Source of the DNA: Trichoplax adhaerens
Lineage: Eukaryota; Placozoa; Uniplacotomia; Trichoplacea; Trichoplacidae
Direction of reading: 5' to 3'
Assembly: GCF_000150275.1 (NCBI RefSeq)
Contig: NW_002060975.1
Span: 190,655 to 254,654, forward strand
DNA length: 64,000 nt
The notes beneath the pieces were generated by a model, which did not search any database, was not told the DNA's origin, and saw only the letters and a program-made list of their open reading frames with translations. Both the position numbers and the translations under genes were made by a program. Each line of letters starts with the position of its first letter. Position 1 is the first letter of the stretch. Of this stretch, positions 29,001 to 38,474 are shown piece after piece.

Positions 29001-32000
29001 TGATAAATAATGATTTTTGAGCTAATAAAACGTTACTCAAGACGATCACATACGGTATCATTTGCAATTAGGACTGCCAGTGATTGTGGTTGGCATATCA
29101 ATGTTGGTTCGCTTTGATAATTATGGAGCTAATGAAAGGTACGAGATTAATGTTATGAAATTCTTACATCGGAGTGATATTAACGAAGTTCGATTACTAA
29201 AGACAGTAGAAAGCTATAACAGTAAAAATAACAAAATTTTCTAGATATCCTTTAACCTTATCTAGTTATATAATGTCCACGTATAATAATTACGAAAATG
29301 TAAAAGTCATATCTAAGCGAGTGCACAGTTTATGACTTCCTACACTTTAGCGTCTAGATTTTCAATAAAACCAATAGAAAGAAGCTCAGAAAGCAAGTTC
29401 AAGATAGCAATTAAAGTTATCCATGTTTGAAGTTCTATCGATGTTCTAGCTGTTTCAGATTGTTGTATTCGAGCAACAGTAAAAACCATATTTTGTATTA
29501 GAATTAATTTTCGTTTGAATTTATCTCCTGGAATGGCAAAAGTAATACAATATCATAGTTAAACACTTACAATAGTTAGTTATGTCGTAATGAAGAACCT
29601 TGATAATTAAACAATTAAGCTGCTGATCAAGCAACATATCACCTTATTTACACCGTACTTAAGTAAAGGAGTTGTAATATTTAGAGAACGACTACTAATA
29701 AAATTAAGCCATAAATAATTAAATATGTGAATATGCATAATGGTTCTTATACAACAGAGAGCAAACTGGTTTAGTGGAATTAAAAACCTAACTAAAACGA
29801 TTTTTAATGCAGGTGTTGGTTATCAACTGCCGATGGATCTCGATGGGCATTTGTAGGGCCAGTTTTGGGTATAACTTTGGTAAGTGTTTATAATGTTAAA
29901 TAATGGGTAATAGTAGCTCAGATGCAAGATCTGCATGTGGTTCCTGCTGTTTCATTCGCTATCTAGTTTATGAGACCCTTTCTTAATCTATTGGCATTCT
30001 CATAATCTTAGATCAACACAATCATCATGATTGCAGTAATTAAGGTCACTGTAAGCTCCAGCACATCCGTTTTACATAAACAAGGCAAAACCAAATTTAC
30101 TGGAATCAAGTACGAATATATTGATTTATAATTTTGCTATTATTTATGTTGACAGCAAGCTATAAGAATCACTTGAATAAAATCGATCATTAATGTCGTT
30201 ATTACGTTAAAAAATTAATTTTGGAATTATAGTTTCATACAAATAAATGTTCTAATTCTGTTTCATTCTATAATCGTGAGTATACTTTAATCTCTCATTT
30301 ACTAAAGGTCTATGGTTAAAGCAACCGCCATATTATGTCCGCTGCTTGGATTAACTTGGATATTTGGCATGATACCTCTAACTGATCATACCATTGTGTT
30401 TTCCTACCTATTTGTGATATTTAGCTCTCTGCAGGTACTGTCATTTCTATTTTATCGATTAAATTTTGTTAGTACTATTTTAATCTACCTTGCGGCTTGG
30501 AGTAGTCACCATTTTTATTGTTCCAAGATGAAGTAATTGTATCGCCAGAATTTTACATTAACATGCAACGATCTTATCCTTATAATAAAATTTTTTGTGA
30601 CTTATAAACGGCTTCATTAATAATAGTGGCTAATAATATTCTTTTATTTCAATTTTAAGCATAATAATTAAGTCTCTTTTTGAATCAATTCCTGTAGGGT
30701 CTATCAATCTTCGTCTTTCATTGCTTATATAACTCTGAAGTAAGAAGATATTATAATTTATATCAGACTATGGAGCATAGCAATGTTTGATTTCTTAATT
30801 TATACTAATATTATTATATTTACTAATTAAGGTCAGACAAGCATTCAATAGAATGATGGAGAAACGACTTGTACCGGCAAGCTTAACTAAAAACGAAAAA
30901 GTACGAAAATATTTTCATTATAATATCTGTAAACACATATTTTAAACTAGTTTCATTGACTGGTTATCATAGTGAATTTCAAGATTTTATTCATTGTATT
31001 TATTTGTTATAATTTTGTATAGTCTCAAATATCAAGTTCACGTCCTGCCCTCTCAAGGACCATTAAAGGTAAACTTGCATCATTTGCGTAGCTTGCTCTT
31101 AGTTGATGATTCATGGCAAGTTATATGCTGTATGCTGTTATTGTCATCGCAAAAAATGCGTAATACATTGGATATATTGCTTGAGTAATTGTTAATATGA
31201 ATCAATTGGAATTTATCATAAGTATATTTAGTTACCTTTCCATATCCAAAATTTCATATCATAAATTTATCTTAACCAAAAAGCATTCCTCATTCCTGAT
31301 ATCTAATAATTACGATTTTAGAATCTACAGATACAGAACAAGAGTTAAGAATTGTGCGAGTTAATACCATGTCTTCTGATGAGGTAGGTGTCACGGTACG
31401 CCGTTACTAATTAAGTAACTGTAAATTAATGAATGCTTATGAATAGATAAGATAAGGTTATGTGCTATGTTTTAATGCGCTTGTAGCTAATAATAGGATG
31501 GTAGAAATGAGATAAAAATAGAAGTTATTAGCAGTTAATTTACTGTAGGTTTATAAGGTATGTTAATCTCTAAAAATTGAGCTGTCTATGGACGAAGGTT
31601 GAGCGTCTTAACACCTGATAGCTTGTAGCTATCTAAGTCTGAGGATATCGACATGTATATTTAGTAATGGTATTATACTAATTAATGTAACTTGCAAAGC
31701 ATGAATTCTCACTCGTTAATATTGGAATTCACTGTAGAAACCTATTTAAGCGCGTGTGTTTGTAGAATAAAGTAAGTAATTGCTCAAGAAACGGCAAGAC
31801 TCATATCGTGAAGAATAGTATAATAATTAGTCAGTTGTCTGTGGAGATCAGCCGAGAAATCGAGTTCTCAAATACTTCTCTCATAGAAACTGAAAATACT
31901 GGGAGAAATAGCCCAAGTTTTAAGTAACTACACTAGAGTTCTTTACTTTCCTTTGCCACAAGTGAGGGTTGTGATAGTAGGTTCAAGATTTATGCTGATA

Positions 32001-32543
32001 TTTAAGTAGAAACAAGAGAACACACATCAGTAATAGGATATGCCCTTTTCGCTACCCGTCTAATAAAGAAATAAGCTTATATATGTGCTAACTCTAATCG
32101 TAAATTAGTACGGCATAATACTTTATATTTTAATCACCCTTATAACAATTTAAATCATGAAAAAATAGTCATCACAGATACCAGACAATAATTTCAAGCA
32201 CAAATTTTAACTATCATTGAATTGAAATAATCATTGTTAAAAGTAATTGGTTAGCTGATAAATTCATTATATTAATTAATTAGCCATTTTACATGTTTTT
32301 TGCTTGCTGTCTTGCTGTATATTGCCACTTATCCTTAGCCTATTCTAATGTATAATATTCTGCTAATGTGTTATATTTTTCCAGGTTTAAGTACTAATAT
32401 AGTGATGATAGATTAAATATTGGTCAATCTTCTAGCTTTCACCGACATCTCTAAATATCAACTTTTATCTTTTTCAGTCTAAAGAGTTTCCAAATAGTGC
32501 AACGGAATCACAGATCAACTTGCTAGATAATCCAGGAGATTGA
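22653..32543 (+). CDS. Adhesion GPCR with two C-type lectin domains (multi-exon gene, 5' end missing)
   Basis: Surface receptor expected to bind glycans or glycoproteins outside the cell and signal through a seven-helix domain. I join 23 exons: 22653-23081, 23669-24088, 24274-24755, 25330-25593, 25676-about 25792, 25832-25940, 26108-26236, 26347-26419, 26512-26629, 27283-27359, 27675-27783, 28154-28266, 28408-28507, 28745-28895, 29072-29138, 29813-29879, 30012-30109, 30308-30434, 30698-30739, 30832-30900, 31023-31068, 31322-31383, 32478-32543. Phases agree at every join, and the total (3,335 bases with a 2-base carry-in) closes in frame at TGA 32541-32543. AATAAA follows at 32575. Exon 1 enters in phase 1, so at least one upstream exon (start codon, signal peptide) is missing from this model. 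The fifth exon's donor is uncertain, and the 24755 to 25330 join uses a weak acceptor. Family identity is firm from the GPS and helix motifs. Confidence 0.88.
23669..24088 (+). CDS. Exon: second C-type lectin domain of the adhesion GPCR
   Basis: Also bounded by phase 1 introns (acceptor tttcatttag, donor agagtaagt). It encodes about 140 residues with six cysteines (SCLPGW, STCL, AVCH, QACV, LPCS, YICE), a NWIGL core and the final YICEK. Unlike the first lectin domain it keeps a QPN tripeptide (in RQPNAANQ, around 23980) in the long loop, and WWD where the family has WND. QPN is close to the EPN/QPD motifs that set mannose or galactose preference, so calcium-dependent sugar binding is plausible here but not shown. 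N-glycosylation sequons are present (NST, NAS, NVT). The two lectin exons are clearly paralogous but strongly diverged, so the duplication is old. Confidence 0.9.
24274..24755 (+). CDS. Exon: Thr/Pro-rich mucin-like stalk of the adhesion GPCR
   Basis: About 160 residues dominated by Thr, Pro, Ser, Asn and Ala with no cysteines, entered in phase 1 and leaving in phase 0 at cag|gtaaag. It includes an imperfect 30-bp tandem repeat at 24361-24450, encoding ten-residue units like NEPTTDLSAT. Such segments are expected to be heavily O-glycosylated and to form an extended spacer that holds the lectin domains away from the membrane-proximal GAIN domain. The low-complexity composition itself carries no other function. 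Length polymorphism in the 30-bp units between individuals is likely. Confidence 0.82.
24361..24450 (+). repeat. 30-bp coding minisatellite in the mucin stalk exon
   Basis: Three tandem 30-bp units (24361, 24391, 24421); the last two are nearly identical and the first is diverged. They encode Thr/Pro-rich decapeptides, so expansion or contraction keeps the reading frame. Confidence 0.7.
25330..26629 (+). CDS. Exons of the GAIN-type region of the adhesion GPCR
   Basis: Six exons (25330-25593, 25676-about 25792, 25832-25940, 26108-26236, 26347-26419, 26512-26629) join into about 270 residues between the stalk and the GPS. The first part is helical and charged (IEIIRELRVELQLKLNAQSD), as in GAIN subdomain A. 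The later exons become beta-rich (NIEVKSSQEV, PKVEIITGVYQFLGG, SYQEYFFTYQIPYTI), as in subdomain B. Primary sequence of GAIN domains is poorly conserved, so I rest the call on position directly before a clear GPS. Splice phases are 0, 0, 1, 1, 2, 0 along the run. The second exon lacks a good GT donor before its stop at 25796; candidates are discussed in the findings. Confidence 0.68.
27283..27783 (+). CDS. Exons of the GPS (autoproteolysis) motif of the adhesion GPCR
   Basis: Two exons (27283-27359 and 27675-27783) join in phase 2. They give the full GPCR proteolysis site: CVYWNL, then KWSDDGCK, then CACNHLTHFALLL. The four Cys and two Trp positions match the family. The HLT tripeptide that is cut between Leu and Thr is intact (near 27755), so the receptor is predicted to split itself into an extracellular and a membrane part that stay bound. 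The new N terminus, THFALLLQ, is the expected tethered agonist (Stachel) peptide. Cleavage itself is inference from the motif. Confidence 0.93.
28154..30739 (+). CDS. Exons of the seven-helix domain (class B2/adhesion type)
   Basis: Eight exons cover the membrane domain: 28154-28266 (helix 1), 28408-28507 (helix 2, with FTIHKNLL), 28745-28895 (helix 3, with WMSVEGIHLYLL), 29072-29138 (helix 4, GLPVIVVGIS), 29813-29879 (second outer loop CWLSTADGSRWAFVGP into helix 5), 30012-30109 (helix 5 and third inner loop), 30308-30434 (helix 6, PLLGLTWIFG) and 30698-30739 (helix 7, GLSIFVFHCLYNSE). These are hallmark adhesion-family motifs. The loop Cys for the helix 3 disulfide is present (IICKIS on helix 3, CWL on loop 2). 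Exon phases (2, 0, 1, 2, 0, 2, 0, 0) all agree. Nothing is missing from the helical bundle, so the gene looks functional. Confidence 0.93.
30832..32543 (+). CDS. Exons of the cytoplasmic tail of the adhesion GPCR, with stop
   Basis: Four short exons: 30832-30900 (VRQAFNRMMEKR, the family's EVR motif after helix 7), 31023-31068 (Ser/Arg-rich SQISSSRPALSRTIK), 31322-31383 (acidic STDTEQELRIVRVNTMSSDE) and 32478-32543 (ending LLDNPGD). Joins are in phases 0, 1 and 0, and donors are gtacga, gtaaac and gtaggt. The tail is about 80 residues, rich in Ser/Thr that could be phosphorylated, and has no PDZ-type C terminus. The gap before the last exon is about 1.1 kb, so an extra alternative exon there is possible, but I saw none. 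Confidence 0.82.
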
Positions 32544-32574
32544 TGAAATCGCTATCAAGTGATAAAAGATAGAA

Positions 32575-32580
32575 AATAAA
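32575..32580 (+). promoter_or_regulatory. Putative poly(A) signal of the adhesion GPCR
   Basis: AATAAA lies 32 bases after the TGA of the last exon, a normal distance for the end of an animal mRNA. AATAAA is common by chance in DNA this AT-rich. Confidence 0.45.
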
Positions 32581-34856
32581 TAGTTAGATTAGAAGATATT
32601 TATGATATTTGTTGCTAATTCCTTTAAATTATAATGGATATCGATAGTCCATAATATTTACAATGAGTTCATGTAAGCTATAGAAAGGACTAATTTTCCG
32701 AGTGTTAAGTTATAATTTAGGTGAGATTGCTATCTAAAAGTGCTTATGTTACTCCTACTGATACATAGGAGCTCTTTCATTATCCAATTATATCAACGCA
32801 TTCACTTTGAAATTATCTTAATATATCAAGCTTCTTGGCTTTATTACGTACTCGAGAGCAAGATTGTAGCCTATAAAATCTAAAAATTTATTTATTATAC
32901 AAATATAATGTATGTAGTATTAAGATGGGTAGACATATTGTCAGGTAACTAGATCGATATATATCATACGTAACTAACTATCGATATTATGTCGGTTGAA
33001 CATACTAGTGTGAGAGCTAAACAACTAGATACATTGATTAATAGCTGCTGTCTTGACACGAATTGCAAAAAATGATTTATCTACAGTATATTTCCATATC
33101 CAAATCAATTGACATGATATAAAAGTGATAGAATATAATCCCAATAAAGCGTTCATTAATAGCTATTTTAACTCAATATCTTTATTAAAAGATGCTATCA
33201 AATTTAACAATTGAATCCTTCCGTATACTCTTGCACCAATATCAAAAATACTTAAATTATGAAGCTTAAATTAAAAAATTAGGGCTATAAAGTTAGATAT
33301 ATCACCTATACCATACGATATTGGCTTTGAAACTTTGTGATTTGATTAAAATTAGCATCGGATTTTCTATCTTTAAATGTTCCATGTATAGACCAGTAAC
33401 ATGTGTAAACGTGAAATTCTTCGCTTTGTAACATGTATTGTACTACTGAGAATAACAATAAAAATTAAATTTTTGGTCATAACCAGGATATGTTTTTAAA
33501 GACATAACAGCTCTTGTTTCCTCCTGAAATAGTTTGATATAATGTAGATTTGAGTATTTCACTGTCTATATTGAAAATTAATATAATACATGCATAAAAA
33601 TTTTAAACCGAACATCAAGTTAACTGGAGCGTTTCATGTTAGTAAGTTTTAATAATTAGCTTGGACAATAATCTCCTCTAATCATTTTATACCTAGGTAA
33701 GAATATTTAATTGAGAAATCTTAGTATTGAAACCATAAATGCTTGTAATGTAACTTAGTATTGTGATTGTAGACTGTTAGCCATGTTTAGTATAATGTAC
33801 GATAGATATTTATCCTAAGAGATATTTGGTAGCTATAACTATAGACTGTAGTGGTAGAGACTCTATGCTACAGTACAGATGACTATATACAGTAAGCTGT
33901 TGAGTTACTAATAAGGTTATAGGTAAAAATAGAACTGTAAATCATATATTAGGATATGGTTAATTCATTGTACTTTGGCTGGTGTGAATGATGTCTATGT
34001 AAGTACTGTAGTCGTATTGGATTAATGATGGTCCGCAGTAGAATAGTCTTACTAAGAATAATTTAACTATGTGTAAAATAAGGTAAAAGGTTGCTATGCG
34101 GATTGTAGCTGCGAATGCTACGGAAAGTATAAAAGCATACAACTTTAGATTATTCTGTTAGGTCGTTCTAGAAGTCTTTAGTAGTAGTATTCGGCTAGAG
34201 AGAGCTGTGTGTAGTTAATCTTTGTATAAGATTCAATAAAACCCTTATTTTCCTAAAGTTTGGAATCTCGTGATTGGTATATATCACAATGCTATATTAT
34301 AAAACTGAGTTATTTGAGGTATAAATTTTGCCAAGTATAAAATTTTTTACGGTAGAAAATTTTCATTCATATGTTTACTAATACACTAGGTACTACAGTA
34401 GCTGTTACTTTCAACTCTGGTTTAATGGCTTTAAAGGCAGGAGTAGATATCAAGGAGTCATGCCAAGGTGATTTGTCATGCACAATTAAGGAATACTAGT
34501 ATAAGATTTTGAACGTATCCTTTGTATGTATATCTCCCAAACCAATACTGATGACGAGAGCTGCATTCTCATTCCAGATCTTGGTCCCCGTATTTTATAC
34601 GTTTGCATATTCATATTAAAGATATTTTTCTCATCATTATGAGATTGATTGTACGCAGCTTTATTGTACATCTGCGATCGTTTTTGCCCTAAACGGGTAT
34701 AATGATCTAAATTTTTGACTTAATTAGATAATTTGATGAAAAAATATCTGCAGCGAGGTCTGGAGTATACTATTAAACTTATGCAAATTCGGCAGAATAT
34801 GCATTAAATACATATCAAGAACAATAAGTTTTGAATTATATATTAGTTAAGTGAAA
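32581..34856. other. Intergenic, nothing recognised
   Basis: AT-rich sequence after the adhesion GPCR poly(A) signal. No coding-like piece, hairpin or repeat stood out. Words of the ACAGTA/TACTGT type are frequent around 33840-33900. Confidence 0.5.
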
Positions 34857-36420
34857 TAGATGTTGCGGTAATTATTCCAGTAGAAAGACGGTCATAAAAA
34901 TTTCCATTAATACCATACGAAAATCTTTTCATGAAAACATTTTACTGGAAGGCTACTTCTAGATTAAAATATAAAATCAATCCTGGAATATCAATCCTAA
35001 TTGAAGACCAAAAGAAAAAACTTCATTATAAACCTAATGAAACATGTCAAGTTAAAACAATTTTACTTAATATTGGGCAATATTAATAAATATCAGTCTA
35101 TTTTAAGATACGATTCATTAATTTGATTACCTATCCTATTTTGCCTACAGCGATAATAAAATAATAGCTAATCTTGAGCGAGCTAATTTAGCAAGTAATA
35201 AAAAGCTACTACGATGATGCTATGTTGAATGATGGATTGTATCGACAAACTTTATGAACTGAATATATTCCATGTTTACTTCTGTTAAGGGAAGCGATTT
35301 GAAGTTAATTAATACTTGAATGTCTCACCTAATCCTAATTTTCCGTTACCCTAAAGCATTAAAAGGTTTTTAGTAAATTAATCTTTCCAAAGAAGACAAG
35401 AACAGAAATGAAATAGATATTCTAATTATTATAGTGTCGCATTTTACAATGAAGAGATCGATATACAGATTTTTGGCCATAGCAATCAGTGCTTGTTCAT
35501 TATAAGAAACAATGCTAATTAAATACTACATAGGTTCCTTAATTAAATTAATGAAATAGTCTATACTAGGGCTAATTCATCCATTTTTATTTAATAAGAT
35601 TATGAAATGTGAAATAAATTGGAGACATACATTGTTTCAAATACTAAGATGATAGCGATTGGCTATTAAAAGAATAAATACTCGTATAGCTGCTCTTGAG
35701 AGGCAAATTACGCAGAGTTCAACTTTGGCTTATGCCAAATCATGAGAAAATGGTTGTCTAAGTGATGTCATAATTAGCAAAGCATCAAAGAGCTTGCTTT
35801 AAATGCGCTATTACGAACAAAAAGTCATAAATGTCTCTGTTAACTGACATGGCAAATGCCTTGGTAAAATGAATCTAATAAGATCGAAATCATACCATAG
35901 TGGAAAGATGACAAAGAAAATCATTTTTCTTGACTGTATTAAAGGTTATTTTAATATTCTTATTCTAGCTGTAAAGGAAGCATTTTTTATAAATTTGTCG
36001 GCTAAAGTGAATTAATTTTTTTTTCTTTCCTATAATCAACTTTTAGTAGAAAAAGAATTAATAAATAAAGGTCAATAGAAAAGAAATTACGTTGAAATAA
36101 ATACGTAATGGAACTGACATTTCTTTCTTGGAAAAGAAAAAAACAGAACTTTGCGCCTGCTTCGTACTAAATAAAGATTTCGGAAAATATATGAAAAAAA
36201 GTGCTCCATTGCTAGCAAATTAAGGCGTTATTTATAAAATTGATAAATTGGATGAACGAATACCGTTTTGAAACATAGTTATTAAAATCGATGGTTACAT
36301 TACTATGGAATATAATAATAATTTAACAAGTCCTTAACAGTCGTATAATCTTGCCTATAATCTATCTTTAGTTGATCAAATATCTTTTGATGGCTATGTT
36401 CGTAATAACTACTGAATGTG
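34857..36420 (+). pseudogene. Broken, unrecognised protein-coding gene
   Basis: A series of short open pieces on the plus strand read like real protein but are broken by stops and frame changes. They are EIDVAVIIPVERRS (34857); MKTFYWKATSRLKYKINPGI and on to NIGQY (34932-35088, 51 codons); ANLERANLASNKKLL (35167); DAMLNDGLYRQTL; AFYNEEIDIQIFGHSNQCL (35441); RLAIKRINTRIAALERQITQ (35658); TELCACFVLNKDFGKYMKKS (36144); and VIKIDGYITMEYNNNLTSP with SFDGYVRNNY (36279-36412). Some pieces look coiled-coil, others beta-rich. I do not recognise the family. It may be a dead cellular gene, a dead mobile element, or exons of a live gene with unseen splice sites. Confidence 0.4.
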
Positions 36421-36491
36421 AAGATTAAATAAAATCTCAAAACAGTTTCTTTTGTTTTTTTGATTAGAAGATATAATTCCTTTTTTGTGCT

Positions 36492-36521
36492 AATATTGCA
36501 CCTTAAATAAGGTGCGATATT
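36492..36521. repeat. Short perfect-stem hairpin (14-bp arms, 2-base loop)
   Basis: Arms 36492-36505 and 36508-36521 (aatattgcacctta and its complement with one mismatch) around an AA loop. It lies just after the broken gene at 34.9-36.4 kb, with a T-rich stretch upstream. No known function. Confidence 0.6.
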
Positions 36522-37433
36522 TCAAATGCCAAATTATCGCAGCTGTACCGTAGATTCAAGCCTATATTAGTAGATAAAGCATGCTTAGGAAATGCTGTAT
36601 TGCGTTGATACATTCTAACGAATACTAATGGGTATGTTTTATTTCTACAGAGATAGTTGGTAAATGTATACCGTTATTTAATCTTACCATTATCTTCGCT
36701 TAGTAAAATGATGTATTTGACGGAGAGTAAGGTTTATAGTGGAAGATTTACGCGCATAAGGTTATAGGATATTCGATAGAATGCAAAGATCTTTAATTAT
36801 TTTGATCGATCATTCAGGAATGCAATTCTATAGTTTCTGTTTAGACGTTATATGGTGACATAATTTCTCACATACTGAATATTGTTACATAAAAGACTAA
36901 GCTACAAAATTCCATCAGTTTAAATGATAGCAACTGATTTACACATCGCATGGCTCATTAATATTAAATTTAGTTTTCAGTTTCTATAATACGCACTTTT
37001 CGTTTTTATTTTAGCTTTCGTATGAGTATGAACTCTAATTTTTCTGTATTAGAACTATTATTTTACTCTACTTTGATAAGTTTACTTTAAATTAAAGCTG
37101 TATGGGTAAGAAACACTAATAATACCGTCGCATCCTCATTTTTCGAGTTTTATTATGTATTTGAAAGAGTACGAAATTTTTTACGTCCTATTTGAAAGTT
37201 GGTGCATTGCCAATGATCAATTAACATTTATTTTGGCTAGTTCGGGAATTAATTAAGTTACTGGATTGGTAAAAATAAGTATCATTTATTATGGACATAG
37301 GGGAAGGTATATGGAATTTTTATTGATTTAATGCAATACAACCAAATAAGAAATAATATTGTAAACATCAAGCATAAGCTTGCTAAAGCATCATAGAATT
37401 CATCCACGTGAAATTCCTACAATATTCATTAAT

Positions 37434-38474
37434 TTACCTTAGATAGATCGAATGTTCAACTTTTAAAGGATATGAATTACTGATAGCTGAATTGAAATTA
37501 TTGATATCAATTTGCCTTGTGCACTGATAGGGTATTAAACGCTTAATCAATTTAACTGATCCATATCGTATTCTTTTATCAAACTTTAAATAGATGAAAG
37601 GATTTAAGATAACCGTACTTGTAGTTACTGCTAAAGAGAAAAACAAAAGCAAAAAATAACCTATGTTGTTCATACGTACATCCATGAATGATTGACGAGT
37701 AATAGCTAAACCGACCATTGATGCAAAGAATGGCCAGCTGATCAAGATATAAGATACAGAAATACTTAGTAACATTTTAATAAATCGCTTCTTTCTCAAC
37801 GAGTCTTCTTCGCGCTCGACAGAAAAGGCATCCTTGGGTGTAATGTAACTCTTTTGAAGTTTAATAATTTTCCAGTAGATAACGATAATCAGTATTGCAG
37901 GCAGAAAAAATTCTATAATAGTAAATGCAATTAAATAGGCCGAAATCGATGGAGTTATTTCTGGAATATCACATTGCAATGTATCATTATGATGGACTCG
38001 AACAAAAACGATCACGGGTGCGGTCACTGATGCTGACGATATAGCAATAGCAACTTCTCCAAAGATCAAGATACGGTTTTTATTACGTCCATAGACATTA
38101 GAAAATGGTTTCATACTATAGTAGCGATCAATTCCAATCAAGCATAAATTCATCATAGATATACCATAAGATGTAAAGGTGAAATATAACGATACACGGC
38201 ACATCATCGTACCACCATAATAATCTAACTGACGACTTGCAACTTGGATATAGCCAATAAATGATGCAATAGTACAAATAATATCTGATATAACAGTCAC
38301 ACGCATGACTTGATATGTTGTCTTTCTGAAATATTTATCGGTCATAAAAAGACCTAGGATGAACAGATTGACTATCAAACCTATCAAAAATATTGGAATG
38401 CCAGCTAGCGATGCATAAGAGTAGATCGTGGATGAAAAATCTATTTGTGCTACTTGATTTACGCTGAAATTCAT
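37434..38474 (-). CDS. Class A (rhodopsin-type) GPCR, intronless, copy A
   Basis: A 346-residue single-exon receptor. I start at the ATG at 38474, which gives MNFSVNQ with an N-glycosylation sequon and aligns with the starts of copies B and C; the open frame runs further up only to a GTG at 38528. Features in order: helix 1 with GLIVNLFIL; helix 3 Cys (MMCRVSLYF) pairing with the outer loop 2 Cys (DTLQCDIP); IDRY at the end of helix 3; SWPFF in helix 6 in place of CWxP; NPFIYLKFD in helix 7 followed by a basic helix 8. It acts at the plasma membrane through G proteins. The ligand is unknown. Helix 7 has Thr six residues before the NP Asn, so the retinal-binding Lys of opsins is absent. AATAAA on this strand lies near 37320. 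Confidence 0.93.
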   Translation of the reverse strand: MNFSVNQVAQIDFSSTIYSYASLAGIPIFLIGLIVNLFILGLFMTDKYFRKTTYQVMRVTVISDIICTIASFIGYIQVASRQLDYYGGTMMCRVSLYFTFTSYGISMMNLCLIGIDRYYSMKPFSNVYGRNKNRILIFGEVAIAISSASVTAPVIVFVRVHHNDTLQCDIPEITPSISAYLIAFTIIEFFLPAILIIVIYWKIIKLQKSYITPKDAFSVEREEDSLRKKRFIKMLLSISVSYILISWPFFASMVGLAITRQSFMDVRMNNIGYFLLLFFSLAVTTSTVILNPFIYLKFDKRIRYGSVKLIKRLIPYQCTRQIDINNFNSAISNSYPLKVEHSIYLR

